From the NCBI GenBank assembly GCA_009783235.1, contig WRHN01000001.1, forward strand, positions 124,001-188,000: DNA of 64,000 nt. The letters are read 5' to 3'. The DNA is from Candidatus Saccharimonadota bacterium. Lineage in GTDB: Bacteria > Patescibacteriota > Saccharimonadia > Saccharimonadales > Saccharimonadaceae. Position numbers and translations under genes: made by a program. Below are positions 7,035 through 15,110 of the stretch, in pieces; position 1 is the first letter of the stretch; each line of letters opens with the position of its first letter. The notes beneath the pieces were generated by a model, which saw only the letters and a program-made list of their open reading frames with translations, did no database searches and was not told the origin of the DNA.

Positions 7035-8438
7035 ATGGTTTTTCAGATCGTCGATTATTTTGTTGCTGGACTGGTTTTGCTGGCGGCGTTTGGGGTGGCT
7101 TTTTTTATTACCAAATCACCAGGAGTACGTCGGTTTTATCTGCCTGCTAGCTTAGTGGCTGGTTTTTTGCTGTTGCTGCTTGGGCCACAGATTATGGGGC
7201 AACTTTATCCAGATTATCAGATTGGCGAACATTTTTACGAAACCTGGTTCGGCGCGCCGGGCTTGCTTATCAATGTGGTTTTTGCCTGTCTATTTGTCGC
7301 TAGGCCGCTGATTCCGTTCAAGCAAATCCTCCACCTGGCTGGCCCGCAAATTGCTTTTGGACAGATGTTGGCATGGGGCCAGTATTTGATCGGAGGCATT
7401 GTGGCTCTATTGATACTTATTCCCGTGTTTGGTGCGCCTGAATATGTGGCGGCCCTGCTGGAGATTAGTTTTGAGGGTGGGCACGGTACAGTTTCTGGTA
7501 TGAGTATGGTGTTTGACAATATTGGGTACCCTGAGGGCCGAGTCATTGCCAGGGGTCTGGCCACAGCCAGCCTAGTAACAGCGCTAGTTTTGGGCGTTTT
7601 GATTATTAACTGGGCGAAAAAGCGCAAATATTTTGCTCACGACGGTATTTTAGAGCGTCTGAAAGGTAAGATGTATTATTCTGAACTTTTGGACGAAATT
7701 GTCAAAAAGGGCGTGAGCATCAAAGAGCATTTGACGCTTGTCCGCCTCGTTGTTAACGTCCTGGTGGTCGCAGCGTCTATAGGGGTGGGCTGGGTTACGT
7801 ACAAGGCGTTATATGTGCTAGATTATGCGTTTTTGACGCAGCTTGATTTTCACGTCATGCCGTATTTGCCACTGTTTATTTTTTGTATGTTTGGCGGCAT
7901 TGTGATTAATTTGGTTTGTCAGAAACTGCGCATTAAGGTGTCGCGCTCTGTGGTTAATCTGGTTAGCGAGTTGGCACTTGGCGTTATGATTATGACGGCC
8001 ATCGGCACCATGTCGCTTGATTTTATCACGCACGACGGGGCAGTTTTTGGCATATTATATCTGTCGGGCGTGGCGTGGATAGCTTTGGCGGCGATCTTTT
8101 TGGCTCGCAGAATGTTCGCTCATAATTGGTTCCAGAACGCCATTATTAGTTTTGGTCAATCTATGGGTATGACAGCGACGGGGCTACTGTTCGCCGAAAT
8201 GGTTGATCCAAAAAACGAGACCAACGCCGTCGAATCTTTTGGCTACAAGCAAATGTTTTTTGAATTTTTAATGGGCGGCGGCATAGTGACAGCTCTGTCG
8301 ATGCCACTCATTAAACTTATGGGGTTGCCTGCCTTCACAACGATTTGCGGTGTAGTTACTATTTTCTGGGTGTTGCTAGGGCTATTGCACTTTGGGCGCG
8401 GACGGCACAATAAACACCACCATGCTGCTAAAAAGTAG
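7035..8438 (+). CDS. Sodium/glutamate symporter-like membrane carrier (GltS family)
   Basis: 467 residues with about 11-12 hydrophobic helices in two repeats, and the GGHGTVSGM re-entrant loop motif at about residues 147-155, characteristic of GltS carriers. GltS imports glutamate with sodium; the substrate here is inferred and could be another anion. A His-rich tail ends the protein. TAGTAT at 7022-7027 with TTGCAC 18 nt upstream gives a promoter 7 nt before the ATG. Uptake of an amino acid fits an organism with few biosynthetic pathways. Confidence 0.75.
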   Translation: MVFQIVDYFVAGLVLLAAFGVAFFITKSPGVRRFYLPASLVAGFLLLLLGPQIMGQLYPDYQIGEHFYETWFGAPGLLINVVFACLFVARPLIPFKQILHLAGPQIAFGQMLAWGQYLIGGIVALLILIPVFGAPEYVAALLEISFEGGHGTVSGMSMVFDNIGYPEGRVIARGLATASLVTALVLGVLIINWAKKRKYFAHDGILERLKGKMYYSELLDEIVKKGVSIKEHLTLVRLVVNVLVVAASIGVGWVTYKALYVLDYAFLTQLDFHVMPYLPLFIFCMFGGIVINLVCQKLRIKVSRSVVNLVSELALGVMIMTAIGTMSLDFITHDGAVFGILYLSGVAWIALAAIFLARRMFAHNWFQNAIISFGQSMGMTATGLLFAEMVDPKNETNAVESFGYKQMFFEFLMGGGIVTALSMPLIKLMGLPAFTTICGVVTIFWVLLGLLHFGRGRHNKHHHAAKK

Positions 8439-8480
8439 ATTAATTATCGTCGCGAGGGCGTTTAGTGCTACAATAGGGAT

Positions 8481-9056
8481 ATGATAGCTTTTGTGAAGGG
8501 TAAGGTGGAGGAGAAAGTTGCTGGCGCGGTGGTTGTTGATGTGTCAGGGGTTGGCTATGAGATAGCCATCAGTAATGTGGACTATGATTCTTTGAGCGTT
8601 GATCAAGAAGTAAAGTTTTACACTTATCATCATGTGCGCGAACAAAGCGAAGAGCTTTACGGCTTTTCAAGCTTGGCGGCCAAGCGATTATTTGAGCTGT
8701 TAATCACCGTGCAGGGTGTTGGGCCCAAGGCTGGTCTGGCTATTATGTCGCTGGGCGATCCGGAGACTGTGCGCAACGCCGTGGCCAATGCCGATTCAAA
8801 ATATATCGGTACCGCACCAGGAGTCGGCAAAAAGACTGCCGAGAGAGTGGTTATTGATTTGTCGGATCGTGTAGGCGCGCCAAAGATTTACGCTCAGCCG
8901 TCTGCCAGTGTCGACGCTCAAGGTGGCGCCGACGATGCCCTAGACGCGCTGATTGCTCTGGGATATTCTTTGCAAGATGCTTCTAATGCGCTGAAGGACG
9001 TGCCTGTTGAACTGCCCGTCGAAGATCGCGTCAAACGAGCTTTGAAGAATCAATAG
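8481..9056 (+). CDS. ruvA: Holliday junction DNA helicase subunit RuvA
   Basis: 191 residues with an N-terminal OB fold, two helix-hairpin-helix motifs (VQGVGPKAGLAIMS at about 77-90 and APGVGKKTAERVV at about 112-124) and a C-terminal UBA-like domain (ALDALIALGYS) that contacts RuvB. It binds four-way junctions and guides the RuvB motor, whose gene is at 30989-32005 rather than adjacent. TACAAT (8469-8474) ends 6 nt before the ATG, giving a leaderless message. Confidence 0.96.
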   Translation: MIAFVKGKVEEKVAGAVVVDVSGVGYEIAISNVDYDSLSVDQEVKFYTYHHVREQSEELYGFSSLAAKRLFELLITVQGVGPKAGLAIMSLGDPETVRNAVANADSKYIGTAPGVGKKTAERVVIDLSDRVGAPKIYAQPSASVDAQGGADDALDALIALGYSLQDASNALKDVPVELPVEDRVKRALKNQ

Positions 9057-9073
9057 AAAACACGAGCAAAATA

Positions 9074-9102
9074 TTGACATTTGATTATGATTGTGCTATA
9101 AT
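9074..9102 (+). promoter_or_regulatory. Strong promoter (TTGACA/TATAAT) of the small basic protein gene
   Basis: -35 TTGACA (9074-9079) and -10 TATAAT (9097-9102) are separated by 17 nt, the best consensus promoter in the window. A second TATAAT lies at 9155-9160 within the leader. Confidence 0.8.
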
Positions 9103-9108
9103 GGCATC

Positions 9109-9226
9109 GTATAACCTGTGAGGTCGGGGACAACCTGGTTTTGTGGGCGATGTATATAATAAATGGAGGGTTCGTGCCAACAAGGCGCGGGCCTTTTTAG
9201 TATCCAGACGAAAGGAGAAAATTCAT
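9109..9226 (+). promoter_or_regulatory. Leader with internal intrinsic terminator (attenuator-like)
   Basis: Between promoter and gene, GGGTTCGTGCC (9168-9178) pairs over 11 bp with GGCGCGGGCCT (9184-9194) around AACAA and runs into TTTTT (9194-9198), a terminator placed 28 nt before the start codon. Upstream, ACCT (9114-9117), AGGT (9121-9124) and ACCT (9133-9136) allow two mutually exclusive small hairpins. The layout suggests premature termination control; the signal is unknown. Confidence 0.5.
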
Positions 9227-9445
9227 ATGTCAGGAACTTCAGCAGGCGCAGCCAAGGCTACCGCTACTAACCTAGCTCGACACGGTAAAGACTTCTACGC
9301 GCGTATCGGTCGTATGGGCGGCCGCAACGGTCACACAGGTGGCTTTGCAGCTAATCGCGAGCTGGCTCGTGAAGCTGGTCGTCGTGGCGGTCGTATCAGC
9401 CGCAGAGGCCCAGCCAAGAAAAATACTAAAATTGAAACAGTTTAG
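9227..9445 (+). CDS. Small basic Gly/Arg-rich protein (KGG/GsiB-like repeats)
   Basis: 72 residues from the ATG at 9227, chosen because AAAGGAG lies 10 nt upstream; the frame is open further upstream but only through the attenuator. The sequence carries GG-R/K repeats (RMGGRNGHTGG, EAGRRGGRISRRG) similar to the KGG motif of bacterial general stress proteins, and is strongly positively charged, so nucleic-acid binding is plausible. I recognise it as a recurrent small protein in these bacteria, without known function. The strong promoter suggests high expression. Confidence 0.65.
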   Translation: MSGTSAGAAKATATNLARHGKDFYARIGRMGGRNGHTGGFAANRELAREAGRRGGRISRRGPAKKNTKIETV

Positions 9446-9460
9446 TTTCAGTTAGTGTAA

Positions 9461-9487
9461 AAATAACCCCTAGTAAGGGGTTATTTT
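9461..9487. terminator. Bidirectional terminator
   Basis: AAATAACCCCT-agta-AGGGGTTATTTTT has runs of A before and T after, so it works for both converging genes. It overlaps the stop codon of the minus-strand gene. Confidence 0.85.
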
Positions 9488-9916
9488 TGTGCGGCGTACT
9501 CTTTTGTGCTGGTTGTGGTTGACTCGCCAACTAGTGTTACAGGCAAAGCAACGATAATCTAGGGTATCGACGCTCTGGACGCCATTTTGAGAACAGTCAG
9601 GGCAGGTAGACTTAAAATGTAGCCAGTCGCGGTACGAATCAAGGTCTTTTTCGATTTTTGCGTCGGTGATAGCGACGCCATATTTCAGTGCCAATTCTTT
9701 GGCTTTTGTCCAGGCCGCTCGTTCTTTTCTGATTAAATCTGCGTCCGTTGTGAAATCTGTGTGCTTCAAAATAGCGTGGGCGATTTCGTGCAACAATTCG
9801 GCTTCGTCTGAGTTGTAAAAAATGACTTTCTTGGGCGACAACCAGAACGATTTACTACCTTTGACGAATTTATATTCTGGAAAATCAGCGATTATTTTAA
9901 GTGTTTTGCTCGGCAT
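9470..9916 (-). CDS. Zinc-metallopeptidase-like protein with C-terminal zinc ribbon
   Basis: 148 residues. A central LLHEIAHAIL helix (about 41-50) has the HExxH zinc motif of the ImmA/SprT-like metallopeptidase group. The C-terminal third has two CxxC knuckles (CPDC and CFAC) forming a probable zinc ribbon. An HExxH helix plus a C-terminal zinc ribbon is the plan of SprT-like proteins, so a DNA-protein crosslink or DNA-associated protease is one idea, but this is inference. Its start overlaps the upstream ROK gene by 20 nt, so the two are co-transcribed. Confidence 0.55.
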   Translation of the reverse strand: MPSKTLKIIADFPEYKFVKGSKSFWLSPKKVIFYNSDEAELLHEIAHAILKHTDFTTDADLIRKERAAWTKAKELALKYGVAITDAKIEKDLDSYRDWLHFKSTCPDCSQNGVQSVDTLDYRCFACNTSWRVNHNQHKRVRRTKITPY

Positions 9917-10679
9917 ATTTAATGGCCCCTAATATCACCGCTCTCTCGGGATCTTGTGATTTGACCAGCTCTGGTACGGGAAATCGCGCGCTCAGACTGC
10001 TACCCTGGAGGATGCTGCGCAGAGGGTCGACAAATTTGTCGAAATTCAAACTCATGGCTCCGCCAAAGATAATTCTGTCTGGTCGCAAAACCGGTATGAT
10101 GTCTAGTAGGCCTTTAGCAAGATTATTAGCGTATTCCTGCCACGCTTGGTCGTCCTCGGGTATCTGACTACCCAACTTGCCGCCTTGTTTTTCGACGAAG
10201 GCTCTGGCCGAGGCGATATCTTCCCACTCTTGATTGTCAATAATCATATGGCCCACTTCGAGCGAGTTCAAATCGTGCGACAGTTGACCGTCAATAGTTA
10301 GCCCAGCACCAATACCGGTAGATAAAGTAAGGTACATTTCGCGCCCTTGACCACTGGTAGCGCCCAGTGTGGCCAACTTAGCATCGTTAAAAATATCTAC
10401 GGGTACGCGAGTAATATTTTGCAAAGATTCTAACAGATTGAAATCTTCGTTGAACAGGTTTTTCGCGGCCTTGACCACGCCATTTTCTATATCGCTGGGC
10501 ATGGTAATAATAATTTTTTCATATGCACCGCTAAAGCTATCTTTTAGGGTTTTTTCCAGCAGCGCCATATATTCAGCGGGCGTATGCGGAGTGTGAGTCC
10601 TTAGCTCGTGAATAATCTGACCGTTGTCAATCTCCGCGAACAAGGTTTTGGTCCCTCCAGTATCAATAGCTAGAATCAT
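9897..10679 (-). CDS. ROK-family sugar kinase-like protein
   Basis: 260 residues of the actin-like ATPase fold: phosphate loop DTGGTKT (6-12), NDAKLATLG (about 118) with the catalytic-type Asp, a second phosphate loop STGIGAGL, and an LEVGH motif (about 159). The zinc-binding CxCGxxGC loop of typical ROK glucokinases is missing, being replaced by a DNQEWEDIASA stretch. It probably phosphorylates a hexose, but the substrate is unclear. On the minus strand TACAAT ends 6 nt before its ATG, back to back with the parA promoter within about 30 bp. Confidence 0.75.
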   Translation of the reverse strand: MILAIDTGGTKTLFAEIDNGQIIHELRTHTPHTPAEYMALLEKTLKDSFSGAYEKIIITMPSDIENGVVKAAKNLFNEDFNLLESLQNITRVPVDIFNDAKLATLGATSGQGREMYLTLSTGIGAGLTIDGQLSHDLNSLEVGHMIIDNQEWEDIASARAFVEKQGGKLGSQIPEDDQAWQEYANNLAKGLLDIIPVLRPDRIIFGGAMSLNFDKFVDPLRSILQGSSLSARFPVPELVKSQDPERAVILGAIKYAEQNT

Positions 10680-10742
10680 GGTTCAATTGTAACACAGAAA
10701 TAATAAGATATGCTACAATTAATCTATGAAAGTGAGGGAAAA

Positions 10743-11516
10743 TTGTCCAAAATCATCGCGGTAACTAACCAAAAAGGCGGAGTTGGCAAGACGACCACGG
10801 CTGTGAGCGTTGCCTATTTTTTGGCTAAGAAGAACTTCAGGGTGCTATTGGTAGATTTCGACCCTCAGGGTAACGCGACATCTAGTTTGGGTATAGATAA
10901 AAATCGGCTGAAGCTGACAATTCTAGACGCTTTAGACGGCACTACGACCTTGAAGAACGCCATCGTCAAAACCGAGTTTAAAAAAATTTATATAGCGCCT
11001 AGCACGCCTAAGTTGGCAGATGCTGAACCTGGTCTGGCGAAATTGACTATTCACGAACGTTTTGTGCAGCTGCGGCAAATTCTTCAGCCAGCGTGCAAAA
11101 GCTATGATTACGTCATCATTGATTCGCCGCCAAGTTTATCGCTGTTGACCGTCAACGCGCTCGTGGCGGCAGACTTTGTTTTATTGCCAGTGCAGGCCGA
11201 GTATTTCGCCATGGAAGGATTGACCCAATTGTTAAACACCATCAAGCTGATTCGTTCCAACGGTCTTAATCCGACACTGGAAATTCTTGGCGTCCTTATG
11301 ACCATGGTGGCGAAAAATACCCTGGCACGTCAGGTGGTTGAGCAGGTTCAGCGGCACTTTCCTGGTAAAGTTTTCAAAACAGTCATTCCGCGTAATGTCA
11401 GGCTGGCCGAGGCGCCAAGTTTTGGCATGCCGATTGGTGTTTATGATAAACTAAGTAAAGGCTCCAGGGCATACAAAGCTTTGACAGCCGAAATCATTGA
11501 AAGGATTACAGAGTGA
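10743..11516 (+). CDS. parA: Chromosome partitioning ATPase ParA
   Basis: 257 residues with the deviant Walker A motif KGGVGKTT at about 11-18, the DFDPQGNATSS switch, and DYVIIDSPPSLS as Walker B. I choose the TTG at 10743: the open frame extends to an ATG at 10710, but the -10 box TACAAT (10714-10719) lies inside that extension. GAGGG sits just upstream of the TTG. ParA forms nucleoid-bound gradients that separate ParB-bound origins. It overlaps parB by one base (TGATG). Confidence 0.93.
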   Translation: MSKIIAVTNQKGGVGKTTTAVSVAYFLAKKNFRVLLVDFDPQGNATSSLGIDKNRLKLTILDALDGTTTLKNAIVKTEFKKIYIAPSTPKLADAEPGLAKLTIHERFVQLRQILQPACKSYDYVIIDSPPSLSLLTVNALVAADFVLLPVQAEYFAMEGLTQLLNTIKLIRSNGLNPTLEILGVLMTMVAKNTLARQVVEQVQRHFPGKVFKTVIPRNVRLAEAPSFGMPIGVYDKLSKGSRAYKALTAEIIERITE

Positions 11517-12427
11517 TGAAAAGAGGATTAGGCAAAGGTTTTGACTCGTTGATTTCGTCAGAGATTATAGCGAACGAGTTTGACGTAACTGCAAACACCG
11601 AAGAAAAAGTTTCGGATCTTAGAAGTTTGAATATTGGCGACATTGAGCCAAATCCTGATCAGCCAAGGCGAGAATTCGACGAAGCAGCGTTGAGCCTTTT
11701 GGCGAGCTCAATTAAAAAACATGGTTTGATGCAGCCAATTGTGGTAACAGTTAAAGCTGGTGGTAAATATCAGATTGTGGCTGGTGAACGCAGGTATCGC
11801 GCTTCAAAAATAGCGGGGCTAAAGACCATTAAAGCTGTTGTCAGAACTGTGTCGGGCCAGCAAAAGCTTGAGCTGGCGCTCATCGAAAATCTACATCGAG
11901 AAGACCTAAATCCGCTTGAGACGGCAACGGCGTACCTTAAGCTTAAAGAACAGTTCAATATGAGCCTAGATGATATCGCTCAAGAGATGCGAGGTCAAAA
12001 AGCTACCAGCTCCATCAGCAATACCTTACGGTTGTTGCAGCTGCCTGATTTTGCTAAAACAGCCTTGTCGAAAGGCGAAATTAGCGAAGGGCATGCGCGT
12101 CAAGTTTTGGCTCTAGCAGGGGACGGCGTGGCCCAAAAGAACTTGGTCGAAAAAATAATCAAAGAAGGCATGAGCGTGCGCGAGGCAGAGCGTTTCGTGG
12201 TCGCCGCCAAGCGTGAAGACTCTAAGAAGCCCCAGATTAAACAAGCGGCCAAAATCACCACCACCGATTTTACCAGAGAGTTATCGAACAAACTAGGTCT
12301 ACCAGTTTCCCAAACGATTAGTACTAAAAAGGGCGGCGGACGCATTATCATCGAATTTAAAAACGCCGAAGAGCTGTCGGCGCTTGAAGAAAAACTAGGC
12401 CAGCTCAACAGTCGAGCTCAGGTTTAA
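11516..12427 (+). CDS. parB: Chromosome partitioning protein ParB
   Basis: About 303 residues. It begins MKRGLGKGFDSLI, typical of ParB, with the N-terminal CTPase/ParB domain including the GERRYRA box (about 86-92) and ENLHREDLNPLE (about 124-135), a helix-turn-helix region, and a C-terminal dimerisation domain. It binds parS sites near the origin. No match to the usual parS consensus was noticed in this window. A GTG three bases upstream is an alternative start. Confidence 0.95.
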   Translation: MKRGLGKGFDSLISSEIIANEFDVTANTEEKVSDLRSLNIGDIEPNPDQPRREFDEAALSLLASSIKKHGLMQPIVVTVKAGGKYQIVAGERRYRASKIAGLKTIKAVVRTVSGQQKLELALIENLHREDLNPLETATAYLKLKEQFNMSLDDIAQEMRGQKATSSISNTLRLLQLPDFAKTALSKGEISEGHARQVLALAGDGVAQKNLVEKIIKEGMSVREAERFVVAAKREDSKKPQIKQAAKITTTDFTRELSNKLGLPVSQTISTKKGGGRIIIEFKNAEELSALEEKLGQLNSRAQV

Positions 12428-13044
12428 TAAAGTTGAATTTTGTCAAATGGATAAATTTGCACGCCAACTGGCCCAACGACTTTATCATACGGCACCTGTC
12501 CAAGCCCACTGCGAGAGTCAAGCGAGTAGCGTCCATCGCGATTATCGCCTATTACAAATAGCGCGTTGTCGTCTACTACCTGGTCAATGTCGCCGCTCAC
12601 ACAAACGGGCTTGATATCAAAATCATCATAAGGATCGAACCCATTTTTGTGTTCGTTATTATAGATTGAGATTGCGCAGTCTTGAATTTTAATATGTTCA
12701 CCGGGAAACCCAATGACACGCTTAACAATAAACTTATCTTCTTCGCCACTCTTATATAGTGGGTTCTCAAAAACAATGATTTGGCCACGTGTCGGGACAT
12801 ATTGTTTGCCCTGGAGCATGGCCCAGGTAACAGGCAAGCGGTTCACGATAATGCGATCTTTCGTATAAAAGGTTGGCTCCATGCTTGGGCCTGTAACAGA
12901 ATAACTGCGAAACACTGCTACGTTAATCACAAAAACTCCCACCGCCACTATCACTACAAAAACCAAAACCCCTAACAGGTCAGATTGCCACGATTTTGGT
13001 TTGTGAACTTTCGGCAGGTCGCTACCTTTGCGTTTTTTGACCAT
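12424..13044 (-). CDS. lepB: Signal peptidase I
   Basis: 206 residues. One membrane helix (about 22-46) is followed by the catalytic Ser in the SMEP box (S54) and the general-base Lys at K108 (VKRVIG), then the GDNRDGRYSLDSR motif near the end. It removes signal peptides from secreted proteins outside the membrane. It converges on parB with a 4-nt overlap. TACAAT lies 9 nt before its ATG on the minus strand. Confidence 0.95.
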   Translation of the reverse strand: MVKKRKGSDLPKVHKPKSWQSDLLGVLVFVVIVAVGVFVINVAVFRSYSVTGPSMEPTFYTKDRIIVNRLPVTWAMLQGKQYVPTRGQIIVFENPLYKSGEEDKFIVKRVIGFPGEHIKIQDCAISIYNNEHKNGFDPYDDFDIKPVCVSGDIDQVVDDNALFVIGDNRDGRYSLDSRSGLGQVPYDKVVGPVGVQIYPFDKIQLY

Positions 13045-13129
13045 ATTTCCCCAATTGTAGCGCGATTTTCCAAATAAAGCTAGTGGCTATTGCAAAAAAA
13101 TAGACAAGAGTGCTATAATTTGACTATCC

Positions 13130-14320
13130 ATGAATAAGAAAAAATCGATAGATGGCTTTGTGCCAAGTAAAAAAAATGTGAAAACGCACACTACCAGCGC
13201 TACGGCGCGGACTGGGCGAGGTATTCCTGCCAGCGAACTGGTTGAGGACGACGAAAAATCAATCAAAGGGATCGTGCCTTTGCCAGCGCCTAACGGCAAC
13301 GACCTGAAAATTAAAGGCTATGATGATTTTGTCAGCGCCAGAGGGGGAGGAGCCAAGGGTTCTAAAAAACCAACTTACACAGTTGAAGATTTTTTGGTTG
13401 ACTCTGAAGACGAGGGTTCGGGCGTTGATTTTGACAAACCAATGTCACGCAATCGAAACGGTTTATTACCAGATTATGAGGGCAATGATTCAGACGATGA
13501 CCCAGGGGTTGCTGAAGATGAGACTGAGCAGGAGCGTCCAGCAAAACAGCGTTCGAAGTTGCTGTTTTGGCAAAAAGATGTCGATGAGGACGAACAGCTG
13601 GGCGACAGTGAAGGGTCAGAAGAGGACGATTTTGACATTTATAATGAGCGGCCAAAGCAGAAGCGGGCCAAGGTTATGGACGCTGTGAAAGAGCGCAAGC
13701 AGACGAATGATTACAGTGCAGTAGATGACGAAGACGATCCAGACAATGATTTGGGCGTCGACGAAGACGATATCGAAAATTACCGTTCGCGTCGCTTCAA
13801 ACGAGAAGGCAGGGCAGAGTTTCAAGATGAGTCGAACGTAGTGCTCAGAGTTATTGGGGGAGCGGTCATTGTCGTGGTAACGATAATAGTCACCTATTTC
13901 TTGTTCGTGTTATTTTATGATGCTCCAGAACCGGCAAAAATTGATGACACTAATATTGTAGAAAATACATCAAAACCAGAAGAGCAGAAACCAGAGGAAA
14001 AACCAGTCGAAGTGCCAGAAGACGCGCCTACGGTTGCAGTTTACAACGCCACAACGACTGCTGGGCTAGCGGCCAGCTTGAAAGATTCGTTGGCCACCAA
14101 CGGAGTGGACGCTGTGGTCGGGACGAGCAACGGTGGCAACACTGTTTTAGTCGGTAGCGGTTACGCTATATTAGATTTTACAGGCGGTAAAAAGCCAAAA
14201 GGCCTAGCTGAAATTAAGCAGCTGTTGGGCGAAGCTGTGGAAGTGATAGAAATAACCGACGTGGCTAACTTACCAGCGGACGTACAGACAGATAGAGATT
14301 TCGTCGTTATCATTCGCTAG
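13130..14320 (+). CDS. Membrane protein with acidic cytoplasmic region and LytR_C domain
   Basis: 396 residues. The first 235 or so are low-complexity, very rich in Asp and Glu with basic patches and probably disordered in the cytoplasm. One membrane helix follows (about 240-262), then a Pro/Glu linker and a C-terminal domain of about 95 residues starting VAVYNATTTAGLA, the hallmark of the LytR_C domain found on cell-wall ligases. Here it stands without the catalytic LCP domain. TTGCAA/TATAAT (13090-13119) is the promoter. A wall-linked role is inferred. Confidence 0.65.
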   Translation: MNKKKSIDGFVPSKKNVKTHTTSATARTGRGIPASELVEDDEKSIKGIVPLPAPNGNDLKIKGYDDFVSARGGGAKGSKKPTYTVEDFLVDSEDEGSGVDFDKPMSRNRNGLLPDYEGNDSDDDPGVAEDETEQERPAKQRSKLLFWQKDVDEDEQLGDSEGSEEDDFDIYNERPKQKRAKVMDAVKERKQTNDYSAVDDEDDPDNDLGVDEDDIENYRSRRFKREGRAEFQDESNVVLRVIGGAVIVVVTIIVTYFLFVLFYDAPEPAKIDDTNIVENTSKPEEQKPEEKPVEVPEDAPTVAVYNATTTAGLAASLKDSLATNGVDAVVGTSNGGNTVLVGSGYAILDFTGGKKPKGLAEIKQLLGEAVEVIEITDVANLPADVQTDRDFVVIIR

Positions 14321-14345
14321 CAATTTGTGATACAATTATCGAGAT

Positions 14346-15110
14346 ATGGACTTATTGAGGAATAAGAATAAAAAGACGCTTTTGACTTCAGCCACCCATT
14401 TTGTCTTTGACATTACCCTAGCTACGGTAGTACTTCTGTCAATTTTACTTTTCGATCAGCCAGCAATCGCTATCATTTTGGTTTTGATATCTAAGTGGCG
14501 CATGTTGTTTGTGAGGCCGCGTTTCTGGTGGGTTAACATGTTGTCAAATCTGCCAGACATGGTCTTCGGTGTTGGCATCGTTGCGCTTATGTGCGTCATG
14601 CCAGATCTAGTCGTACAAATTTGCTTAGCTGTCGTTTATGCAATATGGCTTCTTTTCATCAAACACGGCAGCAGCCGCAGAATGGTGGCTACGCAAGCTG
14701 CCGCCACGCAATTTATTGGTTTGTGGGTGTTGTTCGCGGTGGCACACTTGGTGGCGCTACCGGTAGTTTTGGTGGGCTGTTTTATTATCGGTTTTTCGAC
14801 TGCGCGGCACATTTTGCTAAATTATGACGAAGAGGACTCGCGGACACTGCTAGCGATGGTTTGGGGTGTCTTGGTTGCTGAGATTGGTTTTGTAACTTTT
14901 CACTGGACCCTAGCGTATAGTTTTTTCGATGTGTTATTAATTCCCCAGGTATCAATACTGGTGACGTTATTGGCGATGATTTTTCTGCCGTGTTATGATA
15001 GCTACGATCGTAACGAAGGTAAGATTAAATGGGTCGATATTCGCTGGGCGGTAATTTTTGCCACACTGCTGATTTTGGTGCTGTCGACGATCTTTAGCGG
15101 GCTGCTTTAA
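14346..15110 (+). CDS. Polytopic membrane protein of unknown function
   Basis: 254 residues with about 7-8 hydrophobic helices, charged only in short loops (for example RPRFWW at about 57 and NYDEEDSRT at about 156). I recognise no family. TACAAT at 14331-14336 is its -10 box. The stop codon abuts the exonuclease I gene with no gap, so the two form an operon. Confidence 0.55.
   Translation: MDLLRNKNKKTLLTSATHFVFDITLATVVLLSILLFDQPAIAIILVLISKWRMLFVRPRFWWVNMLSNLPDMVFGVGIVALMCVMPDLVVQICLAVVYAIWLLFIKHGSSRRMVATQAAATQFIGLWVLFAVAHLVALPVVLVGCFIIGFSTARHILLNYDEEDSRTLLAMVWGVLVAEIGFVTFHWTLAYSFFDVLLIPQVSILVTLLAMIFLPCYDSYDRNEGKIKWVDIRWAVIFATLLILVLSTIFSGLL

Noticed and set aside
10680-10742. ParA start at the ATG 10710
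   Set aside because: The -10 box TACAAT at 10714-10719 lies within that extension, so the message starts after it.
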